Assembly (NCBI RefSeq): GCF_037975245.1
Contig: NC_092563.1
Location: forward strand, 19,052,094-19,116,093
DNA: 64,000 nt
Direction: 5' to 3'
From: Apostichopus japonicus
Lineage: Eukaryota > Echinodermata > Holothuroidea > Aspidochirotida > Stichopodidae
The position numbers and the translations under genes were made by a program. The notes below the pieces were generated by a model. That model did no database searches. It worked only from the letters and a program-made list of their open reading frames with translations, and was not told where the DNA came from. This document shows, piece by piece, positions 1 through 10,120 of this stretch (position 1 is the stretch's first letter; the number at the start of each line of letters is the position of its first letter).

Positions 1-3000
1 TTTCCAGATAAACTGGTTGTTTTCTCAAGACCAAGTGTGTCTAAGAAGGGCTCAGGCTTACAGAGCACACCTAGGTAAGTCACCAACACTTCATTATTTT
101 AAATGTATTATATTCTTATATTTTTTACTACTAATTTGCAGTAATTACACCAAATAACGCATGAGTACTGATTCAGATATGATTGCCTGTGATCAAAGCA
201 CCCTCCCTAGTCATTTTTTCAATCAAAACTAATATTATTGACTAGTAATCAAATTTTTTTCTTTAACTTTCGTAGATCATTCTGACCGATCAGTTGACAT
301 TTAATTAAAGGGTAATGTCACTCCCATATGTCATATCAAATAATTATAAACTCTTGTACTTGCAACATACACCATTCTAGACCTACCACTAGTTTCAAAC
401 TGGTTCATAGTTTGTGCTCATGTTTTAATATAAGAGTATTCCCTTAAAAACAAAATCTTGTTAGTTGTGCAAAGCCATCAAGTAGACATGCTATGACTAT
501 TTTCATTTGTAATTTCTGTAGAATGTCAGAAAAACACTAACAGATTCAGATTTACTCTGAACTTGTAGAAAGCTATGACTATCCCATAAAGGTATCTCTA
601 TACACCGGACCTATAGTGAGCCGCTATACTTGTATGTATGTTGTATGTATGTATTTTAGATCCTCCTGCAAGCAGGAACTCGCAAAGAAGCCATCATTGG
701 CTTATCAAAGCCGCAAGCTGACCGAAGTCAGTCTCTTAGATTCACATTTAACGTCCATGATTATGAATTGTCAATTGTCAACAACTCTGTAATGGACGAC
801 ATACATTAATCTTGGAGTAACTCAAACTTGGGACCTTATGATTGAAAGGCACCGGCGTTAACCACTGAGCTAACACTCTCTACTTGTATTTTAATCATAG
901 TGTAAGTACCTGGACTTCCACTGGCTGTCATGGATTTGTCCAGACTGTATCCAGGCATGTGGATAAACTAGTCCAGATACTAGAAGTGCAAGATTGTACA
1001 GTCACACTCTGGCTTGGAGCCTTGTGATTGTTGTTGTTGTACTCATACCAAGGGGACCACGATTTGTACTAGTTCTCATGCTATCGTATTAGTACTCCAA
1101 GTCTGCTGCACCCAATCATTTCTTTGTTCTGTTAGGGAACCATTGAACCATGTTAACTCTGATATAAAACAAGGTTTCCTCACAATATTACCGGGATCCA
1201 CGTTTGGTCGTCCGGTTTGTAAATTTGCTCATCGGCTTACAAGGTCTAATTAAGTATCATCATCGATTTTACATCAAAGACATCCCTGGTATATGTAAGA
1301 GATAAAATTTTAATGTTAGAGATGAAATATTTAAATGTCACCATGTGTATTGGGTGTATGAAAGCTATTTAAGCTTAAAATGTGTGCAAGAGTTGTTGTT
1401 GCAGATATGGAAGTTTTAATTACTTATTAATTTTAATAACAACAAAACAGACCATGTTGCTCTTCCTGCAGTCTTTATATCATCCACCCATGTATTTCTG
1501 TGAAGGTCAATAACAAAATGATAATAACATTAACAATGTTAGAATGATAAACTTGTTAACTTTGCCTTTCTCTTCACAGAGCACTCGTAGCCCTGAAGAC
1601 TTCCACCATTTCATCAGAGGTTGCGTCATTGGGAACGTATTACAAAGATAGGGACAGGGTTAGTTTTTTGCAAAGTTTTCTATCCTTCTAGAGACTTGTC
1701 ATTGCTAAACCCTACAAAGATGACATATTCTTTCTACATAACAACTGGGTGTGTTCAAGGGGTGACAATAAAGGGGTGCTTGGCGGAGGTGGGGGGGGGA
1801 GGGGGAACAATAAATATGTATAGCGGGTGGCTATTAAACTCTCTTGCCCAAGCAAATGGAGAACTTCACCCTATTACTTTTAGTAGTACTCACACCAAGA
1901 GGATATTTGCTGGTACACATACTCATGCCAAGGGGAACTCTCTTTGAATGTACACATACTCATGCCAAGGAGAAATATCCTTGAATGTACACATACTCAT
2001 GCCAAGGAGAACTATCCTTGAATGTTCACATACTCATGCAAAGGTGAACTCTGCTGGAATGTTCACATACTCATGCAAGGGGAACTGTCCTTGAATGTTC
2101 ACATACTCATGCCAAGGAGAACTATCCTTGAATGTTCACATACTCATGCCAAGGTGAACTCTGCTGGAATGTTCACATACTCATGCAAGGGGAACTATCC
2201 TTGAATGTTCACATACTCATGCAAGGGGAACTGTCCTTGAATGTTCACATACTCATGCCAAGGAGAAGTATCCTGGAATGTACACATACTCATGCCAAGG
2301 GGAACTCTCTTTGATTGTAAACATACTCATGCCAAGGAGAACTCTCCTTGAATATACATATACTCATGCCAAGGGGAACTCTCTTTGAATGTACACATAC
2401 TCATGCCAATGGGAACTCTCTTAGAATACACACATACTCATGCTGTTATACTCTCCCTATAGATCTGATCTATTAAAGTTGTCCCCATTTTGTATTTTGA
2501 ATACAGAGACAGAAGAGATCTGCTCGGCACAGAAGGAAGAGTAATGAGTCCAGCGTGAACCAGTCTTCCAGTCTCAGCCGTAGCACTCTGGTAGTATGTG
2601 ACGTCTCCCTCCTGCTACCAATCCATCACAACTTGGCTGAAAACTACAAGTATTCAATCCTTTTATTCTTTACTGAATATAATGGTTTTTAATCTCTGCA
2701 GTATAAGGGAGGTGCAATAGGAAAACCCACCCTGAGACCTTCCATAAAACACTATTAAGCACTGCTGAACAAACTCCAAGAGTGAAATTGACTGGTTTTA
2801 ATCAACCAGATACTGTGGAGCAAAATATTTCATATGACCTGTGCGACCAATCAGTTTACAATCATGCTCTTAGTCAGGTATGCGGTAATTCTAAGCCTTA
2901 GGCTTAAGTACCTTGAATATGACGGCCTACCCTGTGCATAAGTCAATCTAGGTATAGTGAAATTTTGATTCCATCTAGCACTTTGCCCCAAAATGATTAT

Positions 3001-6000
3001 CTCACCGGCCCTAGTAGAAAATTAATTTAGAACCACTCGTGTAGATATAAAAGTAAATGAAGTCAAAGACATCGATGGGGAAATGAGATCTTTCATGGTA
3101 GCCAGTATCCAGGGATATAATTATGTGGTAGGGAGTTATAAAGTAACTGCATCTCAAAACTCTTGTTATGCAGTGTTGGTCGTTGTCCAATATTTACTCT
3201 CTAGATTAATGATGAATGTGCCCTGAGGCTCTTGATATTCCAAGTTGGTTCAAGTAGTATGTAGTATAAAGTAGTCTAAAAGGGAAAAAATGCAATTAAT
3301 ATTACTTATTGACTTCTGGTTTGTCTTCTGCCTAGGATCTTCCCCGATGATATTTCGATGATGTGCTCGTTAAACACGAAAGCAGCGGCAGCCATTGGTA
3401 GAAGTGATCTTGTACAGGTAATAACTGTAATTATAACACACTGCAGGTATGGTACGTTGAATCTATTGTTGGTCAAACATTCATTTTCAACTCAAAAACA
3501 TTTTTGTCCCTGTTTGAGAAATTTGGAGTAAGACAAGGTAACACTGAAAGGGAAGACAGAATGTTCCATGTTTCTTGTCAGAACATCTTCTTTCTGACTC
3601 TAGAAATGGTTGAATGAAGGTAACATACCAGTTTTATCAGATTAATGTTTTGTTACTTACAGGGTCACATGGTGGTTTGTTTTTCGATAGCTTTAAATGT
3701 TGTTACAGTCTTGTTGTTGAAATATGTGTTAATAGTGACATATTTGTTCTGCATCAATTGTTAGTAAGGTGAGATTGAGCAAATGTATTCATGTTATAAC
3801 ATGCTGCTATGAGACATGTCTATTTAAAGGAAGTGGAATTAGTAACAATGAAACCTAGCATCTGGGAGGTCATGGGTTTGACCTCTGGCTGGCCAAAGTA
3901 AAGTGGATTTTTCATCCAGGAGAAATCCACAGTTTTCCAATGTGAAATGGTCTTCCAAATTGTACAAGGTTCAAAAATGATCTAAATCTTTAAATAGGAT
4001 AGGTAGCCCAATGTGATAATAAGAGTTATGAGAAATTTGGCTTCAACCATATGTGGCTGCTTAGCATCATAAAATAACCAACGTCCAGTCCGTTATGACA
4101 GTGTGGAATGCGATGAATATGCAAGTATGTTATGTGTCATGATTATTACACATATACAACAATACTTTGAATGTTTAGATTAAAGGGCTAAGAGAACAGA
4201 AGGCTCCTCTTGCTGTACATGCAAACAAATTACCCCAATGAGGGTTTGGTATTCTTAATATCTTATCCTAGAAAGTCATGTGACTAGTTGCAAAGAAGCA
4301 ATTATAAATCCAAGTTGATAATAATGCACACTACATGGTAAAAGATACTTAATCTCCAAGTTGTTAACATTTGATGTGGTCATATATTTTTGTGTTACAG
4401 ACTTGGTCCATGGTGGCACACGCATGTGTTTCCAACCTTTCCCCTTCTAGTGACCCTGACAGGACACCATGGGCACACCATCCATTCGGTAGAAGTCTCA
4501 TAACATCTTTGTAAGTCACCAGCACTGTAGACTTTGTGTAGGGTGGTACGGAGGTTTTACTCTGAGCAAAGGACCCAAGAGTTGAAGCTTTGCTCTTGGA
4601 ATTTATGTATTGTATGTATGTACTTTAGATCCTCCTGCAAGCAGGAACTCGCGAAGAAGCCTCATTGGCTTATCAAAGCCGCAAGCTGACCGAAGTCAGT
4701 CTCTTAGATTCATATTTAACGTCCATAATTATGAATTGTCAATTGTCAACAGCTCTGTAACTGGACGACATACATTAATCTTGGAGTGACTCTTATGACC
4801 TTATGACTGGAAGGCACGGGCGTTAACCACTGAGCTAACACTCCACAATAATGTGACATTTGTTGTGCTAATTGCATAAATTATGGGTTTTTTTTCTTTT
4901 CATCTTCAAATATATTTTATTTGAATATGGAGATCTACATGCAGTAATTGTTGTCTTTATTAAAGTAAGATCCAGTGAATTAAAGTATAAAGCAAATCAC
5001 TAAACTAAAGCACATGAATAAACAAAGAAATGAAAGCATGTTATCTGAATCGTTACCATAGAGATAATATAGTGACCCGACTGAGGTCGGACACACCACT
5101 GACTATGACCTAACAGTGACTAAGATAATGTGACTCAAATACAAATCTATCAATGTGTTCCTTTTCCTTTGTTTTGATACCTTTTTTTTTTTTTTTTTAA
5201 CTTTATACTTTGATTTACTTTTTTCATTCTTTTTGTTTTAGATTTGAACATTACTGCAATATTCATGATGTTCAGATGTTGGCCATGCTTTGCTGTATCT
5301 TCAAACCATCCTTAGTGAGCAATGCTAACGCAAGCACGAGTAAATCGGTAAGTAGTCTAAAATTAATTCAAATTTTGGGTTTTTATGTTTGTTGGCTGCA
5401 GTTTATCAAATGCATATTTCTTAGGAAGAAATTGCAACCACAACAGAAAATTAAAACAAATTAAAGTTAGGCACTGTGTCGACAAAAAAACTGCAACGGC
5501 TGTAATATTTCTGTAGCAAGGTTAAACCACTATCGACCAATAGGGATCATCTCAGCACACTTGCATTGCCTATTTTGTAAAACTGCACAGCACAAATGTA
5601 TGTATTTATTTTAGATCCTCCTGCAAGCAGGAACTCGCAAAGAAACCATCATTGGCTTATCAAAGCCGCAAGCTGACCGAAGTCAGTATCTTAGATTCAT
5701 ATTTAACGTCCATGATTATGAATTGTCAATTGTCAACAACTCTGTAACTGGACGACATACATTAATCTTGGAGTGACTCGAACTCGGAACCTTATGATTG
5801 GAAGGCACCGGCGTTAACCACTGAGGTAACACTCCTAATGATTCCATCCTTTGCAGCTTAGCTGCAGTATGTTGCAGCCCCCTCAGCATACTCATTTTGA
5901 AACAGTGCCTTATACATTGATTGCTACAGTTAATAAAATATAGTACTCTGTCAGAGTGTTATGAAGTTTTTTAAATAAAAGGCAATCAGCTGGTTTTAGC

Positions 6001-9000
6001 ATCCAAATAAGTGGCAAATGACATTGTAAATTCAGTCCCAATCCTTATATGCAAATTGAATTGTTGTCTGTACTAGATATATTATTCCTACAAAATTGTG
6101 GTCCCTACCTGATCATTTCCCAGGTTGTATAGTAGTTGTGTTCGAGCTTTTAAGCCTTCCCCCCCCCCAAAAATAACATTTACTTTGTCATATCAATGAT
6201 CGATGGCAGCATGTCGCTCTTATTTCTTCCAGTACATGCTCACGGAAACCAGCGATCCTCTCTTCAGGAGGCAGTGGAGCTCCAACAGTCTGTCGTCGCT
6301 GATCAACATTAATCTGGCCGACCCCGACGACGATTACAAGTTTAACGCGCAGCGAGATCCAATGGAAGAAGAAATGGAACAGCACCACAATAATAAACAG
6401 TGAGTGGGAAAATAGTTAGACTAGTTCAAATGATTTACAGAAAAAAAAAACTTGAAATATAACAATAAAACATGTGTGATTGATCCTGGGATTATCATGA
6501 GGTAGAGGGAGCCCTGCAAGGCAGCACCACAATAATACACAGTGAGCACAAAAAATAGTCAGACTAAAGTCAAAAGTTTACAAAACAAAACTTGAAATAT
6601 AACAATGAAACATTATCTGTGATTGATCCTGGGGTTACCATGGGGAAGAGGGAGCCCTGCAAGGCAGCACCACAATAATAAACAGTGAGCAAAAAAATAG
6701 TCAGACTAAAGTCAAAAGTTTACAGAAACAAAACTTGAAATATAACAATGAAACTTTATCTGTGATTGATCCTGGGTTTATCATTGGGAAGAGGGAGCCC
6801 TGCAAGGCAGCACCACAATAAGAAACAGTGAGTGGTAAAAATAGTCAGACTAAAGTCAAAAGTTTACAGAAACAAATTTGAAATATAACAATGAAACATT
6901 GTGTGATTGATCCTGGGGTTATCATGGGAAAGAGGGAGCCCTGCAAGGCAGCACCACAATAATAAACAGTGAGAAGTAAAAATAGTCAGACTAAAGTCAA
7001 AAGTTTACAGAAACAAATTTGAAATATAACAATGAAACATGTGTGATTGATCCTGGGGTTATCATGGGAAAGAGGGAGCCCTGCGAGGCAAGTATCTTTC
7101 GTTGATTCTGATTCGCCGGTTCAACAAGATACCTTGGAAGATAGTTGTGCCCAAGAAAAAGTAGGGAATGCTGACATTTCTTAGTGTCCATTATTTCACA
7201 ACATTTATCTTGTTTTGGAGCAAAATTATATTTGTTACTAATTTTCTTATTGCTAAAAACAATATTTCAAAGGAGGCAGGTGGGGGTAACTGGGCCTCCC
7301 CACCCCTTGGGATCCACAACCCTGGAGTCTTATGTTTTGCTTAGAGAAATCATCTAAGTACTTTAACAATCTTGAGAAATGTTACTAAAAATATATAAAA
7401 AAATAAAAAACAATTGTTCAAGTGAAGACTGAAATCTCTCCTAGATTTTGTTCTACAAAATAAACGATAAAACAGAGAGGGAGAGAATGTGACCAATTCC
7501 ACTTCCTGACTGATCCAATCAATTCGGGTATTAAAGCAGCATTTTGCGTCCTTTTCTATGATTTTTCTCAACCTCACTACACTATGCCATAACGACATAC
7601 ATAACTAGATTATTTATTTAAATCTTACTTCAGATGGTGGCATAAAAGTCGAAAAATTTGCAACTTTCAACTTTGTTTTTCTCCAAGATATTTCCCGTTG
7701 GGATCCCAATAAACCTCGCCCATAATATGAATATTTAAACACTAAGAATGTCATTGACAAATACGTAATACAACAACATGCTTGATTTGTGTACAGTCTA
7801 TTTGGCAGTTGTACCAGGGAGTTCCATAACAACTCCCTGGTTGTACCAATGCAAAGTCTTGAATCTATTTTTAGCAATGGCTCATAACTAAACCTGCATC
7901 TCTGATTGGTTGAATTCAAACAAGTGGGTTTGGGGGAACTGTTTTCGATTAATTTTAAATGTGGAATTTGGTCGTGGACACTCTTCTCATTATCTGCAAA
8001 TATCCTTAATTACTCGCCAATTAACGTTGTTGGCAGGGAAAAACTTGGCTAATATCTTGCTGTTTGCTGTTTTGTGATTGATATATGTAAAAAACTTGAT
8101 GGACATGTCAATAAAGTAGAAAACGGCGACCAAACGCAATATGCTGCTTTAAAGTGTGATGTTCTACGAGAGCTCTCAGGAAGTCTTTCCTCTCGGCCAA
8201 ATAGTAGCAATTTATCAGGGTTGTTTTGCAACCAAACTTGAATAATGATAATGGCATTATATTTCAGCCCCAGTTTGTTATATGTAAATTGGATGATGTT
8301 AGCTCTACTGTAGGTATACCAGCTATGAAAAGATTGGGTACATTTGGACAAAGCGAACGAGATGCTTTCAATGAAGTGGCAGTGGCAGACTTCCCAATGG
8401 TTTTGAAACATCCCTTTTCATATTCATGCAACACAACCGGCATTGAGTATCTGTTAATTAAGAATATTTAACCAAGAGAGAATTACTACTACCTAAACCT
8501 GGGGTGGGCAACCTACATCCCGCGGGCCACAGGCAGCCCGCCAGTGGGTTGTTTTTTTGCAGCCCGTGAGATGTCTCAAGAAAGAGAAATAAAATCAGTC
8601 TATTTTACATCATCACAAAAAACGAGCTAGCTGCTTAGAATTTATCGTCACTAATGATGCTGTCAGGTAAGCCTATTATCCTCATTAATTATCAACTGTA
8701 CTGTATTGACAATTGTTTTTTTAGTGAATACAGGTTAAGGACACACACCTATTGCTTGAAAGTCCTCGGAATCAAAGGTTTGAAATTAACAGCAGGTCGT
8801 TGGTTAGGTGCGGCCCAGTCAATTTTTCACTTCTTATATCTGGCCCATTCATTCAAAAAGGTTGCCCACCCCTGATCTACACAAACCATCAGTTAGCTTC
8901 TAAAACAAAACTTTTGAAGATGGTCTTTGACACTCTTTGGGAATTAGCGATCTGTTTACGTTTAAGAGTGAATGAACACTACGACTGCTGCAGCCCTATC

Positions 9001-9374
9001 TTTATGTATCGATGAGTCAATTGTCTCTCTTGTTTTGCAGACTTCTAGATCCTTTAAGAGCCAAACATTTTGACCAGTTCTTGCTCTCGTACGCTGAAAT
9101 CCTGTTCCGATGGAAGCTCTTAGACCAGAGGGCCCAGGTTCTGCAGAGGTTGTCCAGTCCCAACTACCTCTTCCAAAATATGTTATGTGAGTGTTTAAAG
9201 TTGTTGATGAACAGATCTTGCAGAGGTTAACCCATACGCCTCATTTTAGAGGTCCACTCAATGCGTTAGTTGTAGCTAGCTGGTTTGTTAACTCATCCAA
9301 AATAATTTATATTACATCTATTATAAGATTTCACTCTTTATTATATCTCATATTTTTATTTTTATTTTTCATTA

Positions 9375-9412
<38 letters not shown>

Positions 9413-10120
9413 TTTTTTTCCTGTTGTTGCGCTCTTACAGATTTCAAAGACCTGGCTGTATCCTGTTATGTTTGCCATAAGAAGTCCTTCTCCATCATTT
9501 GTGAAAAGTGTAAAAGATACAAATTCCAGTGCTCGATTTGTCATCTGTTGGTGAAAGGTCAGTTTGAAACATGGAGTGAATTTAGTACTTTACTTTTATA
9601 CTTTCTAATTTTGAGCAGGACTTTTCATTTAGTTTTTAATAAGGGTCAGAGAGAATAATTTGTCGGAGCATAGAGCCAGAGGGAGTCAAAATTTCAATAT
9701 ATGGTGGTGTGTACGGTAACTTTGTGTGTCTACTTAATTCGCGTACTGTTTACACATGTGTAGTTGAACTGATAGCCACTGTAGTTAACATGTTTCAAAG
9801 TCGAATTATGACCACTTTTTCAAATCGCTATTTTAAACTTCAAACTGGTATAAAACTGAAAAATATATAGTCTGTTTTGTTTTACTGTCATAATTATTAT
9901 TTGAAAATTCATGGCTTGTCTTTTGGGTGATGTTGTCTCTTCCCTGACAGGATCTTCATCCTTTTGCCTCTCCTGTGGCCACGGTGGTCATGTGACTCAC
10001 ATGATGGATTGGTTCCAGGCAGAGAGTCTTTGTCCGACTGGGTGCGGCTGCGAATGTGAACATAGGACCAGGCAGGTGTTAGAAAATAACATCACCATGA
10101 CAACAATTGGTTCAAGGTGA
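1..10120 (+). CDS. WDR59: GATOR complex protein WDR59, C-terminal part (10 exons, 5' end outside window)
   Basis: WDR59 is a GATOR2 subunit (yeast Sea3 counterpart) that acts at the lysosome upstream of mTORC1 by opposing GATOR1. Exons read from the sequence, all with AG/GT borders and compatible phases: 1-74, 1580-1658, 2507-2649, 3336-3417, 4401-4510, 5242-5347, 6233-6399, 9041-9186, 9441-9557, 9951-10120. They sum to 1194 nt, 397 residues plus TGA. Recognisable family stretches are LVVCDVSLLLPIHHNLAENY, PWAHHPFGR, the QLLDP junction of exons 7 and 8, and the zinc-binding end. That end has the pairs CYVC, CEKC, CSIC-H and CLSCGHGGH, then HMMDWF and CPTGCGCEC, the RING-like/zinc-ribbon C-terminus shared by GATOR2 WD proteins. 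The N-terminal WD40 propeller and RWD region lie upstream of the window. The short tail after CPTGCGCEC (EHRTRQ to GSR) may be lineage-specific. Identity is sure; borders were set by eye. Confidence 0.93.
636..880 (-). repeat. tRNA-derived SINE, copy 1 (WDR59 intron 1)
   Basis: On the minus strand the element starts with a tRNA-like head: A-box region TTAGCTCAGTGGTTAACGCC, B-box region GAGTTCGAGTC (clearest in copy 3). The ~170-nt body ends in a TATG/TATT-rich tail. The flanking 9-mer TACTTGTAT occurs at 627-635 and 881-889 and looks like the target-site duplication. Two more copies lie at 4607-4844 and 5598-5835. Confidence 0.8.
1031..1065. repeat. Single unit related to the 37-bp minisatellite
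   Basis: The stretch holds TACTCATACCAAGGGGACC, close to the unit core TACTCATGCCAAGGGGAAC repeated at 1885-2445. It may be a seed or a dispersed copy. Only one unit is present. Confidence 0.4.
1885..2445. repeat. 37-bp minisatellite in WDR59 intron 2
   Basis: About fifteen head-to-tail copies of a ~37-bp unit with core ACATACTCATGCCAAGG, then GGAACTCTCTTTGAATGT or a variant. Units differ by a few substitutions and by small length changes (GCCAAGG or GCAAGG). The array lies wholly inside the intron between exons 1580-1658 and 2507-2649. The reading frames through it are repeat artefacts. Confidence 0.92.
3845..3970 (+). repeat. Possible second SINE family, tRNA-like head
   Basis: CATCTGGGAGGTCATGGGTT followed by TGACCTC resembles the variable-loop/T-arm region with B box of a tRNA-related SINE. 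The text after it (TGGCCAAAGTAAAG) is of the kind seen in dispersed repeats. No second copy in the window confirms it. Confidence 0.3.
4607..4844 (-). repeat. tRNA-derived SINE, copy 2 (WDR59 intron 5)
   Basis: Near-identical to the copy at 636-880, same orientation, with the tRNA head at the right end and the TATGTATG tail at the left. It differs by short indels in the B-box region, where part of the GAGTTCGAGTC counterpart is missing, so internal promoter function is probably lost. Confidence 0.8.
5598..5835 (-). repeat. tRNA-derived SINE, copy 3 (WDR59 intron 6)
   Basis: Third copy of the family, minus orientation. The head reads GGAGTGTTACCTCAGTGGTT at the right end. The first and last tRNA-like bases (GGAGTG and CACTCC) can pair as an acceptor stem, so a near-complete cloverleaf remains. 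The B-box TTCGAGTC is intact. Confidence 0.8.
6380..7090 (+). repeat. ~142-bp tandem repeat seeded by the end of WDR59 exon 7
   Basis: Five copies start at 6380, 6522, 6665, 6808 and 6949. Each begins with the last 20 coding bases of exon 7 (CAGCACCACAATAATAAACA) and its donor GTGAG. Then follow a segment with AGTCAGACTAAAGTCAAAAG, TTGAAATATAACAATGAAAC and GTGATTGATCCTGGGGTTAT. The first copy is the real exon end and donor; the others are intronic. A sixth copy is truncated near 7085. Confidence 0.93.
7813..7841. other. Perfect 11-bp hairpin in WDR59 intron 7
   Basis: ACCAGGGAGTT at 7813-7823 and AACTCCCTGGT at 7831-7841 are perfect reverse complements separated by 7 nt. No flanking element borders are seen. 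Confidence 0.6.
8499..8874. mobile_element. Short non-autonomous hAT-type element (WDR59 intron 7)
   Basis: The left end CTGGGGTGGGCAACCT and the reverse complement of the right end, CAGGGGTGGGCAACCT, form 16-bp terminal inverted repeats with one mismatch. The flanking 8-mers ACCTAAAC (8491-8498) and ATCTACAC (8875-8882) match at 6 of 8, as expected of an aged 8-bp hAT target duplication. The GCCCGCGGGCC-type sub-terminal motif is typical of hAT ends. The 376 bp carry no transposase frame. Confidence 0.82.
9377..9410. repeat. TA microsatellite in WDR59 intron 8
   Basis: Alternating TA run with G interruptions, about 30 nt upstream of the exon starting at 9441. It is followed by a T-rich polypyrimidine tract that probably serves that exon's acceptor. 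Confidence 0.9.

Noticed and set aside
2022-2314. Open frames with MFTYSC / ILMQGE repeats
   Set aside because: They fall entirely inside the intronic 37-bp minisatellite of WDR59.
7097-7190. Possible extra WDR59 exon (VSFVDSDSPVQQDTLEDSC-like frame) after the tandem repeat
   Set aside because: The frame is acidic and open, but there is no good acceptor, it ends in a stop, and exon 7 joins exon 8 (QLLDP) perfectly without it. A rare alternative last exon cannot be excluded.
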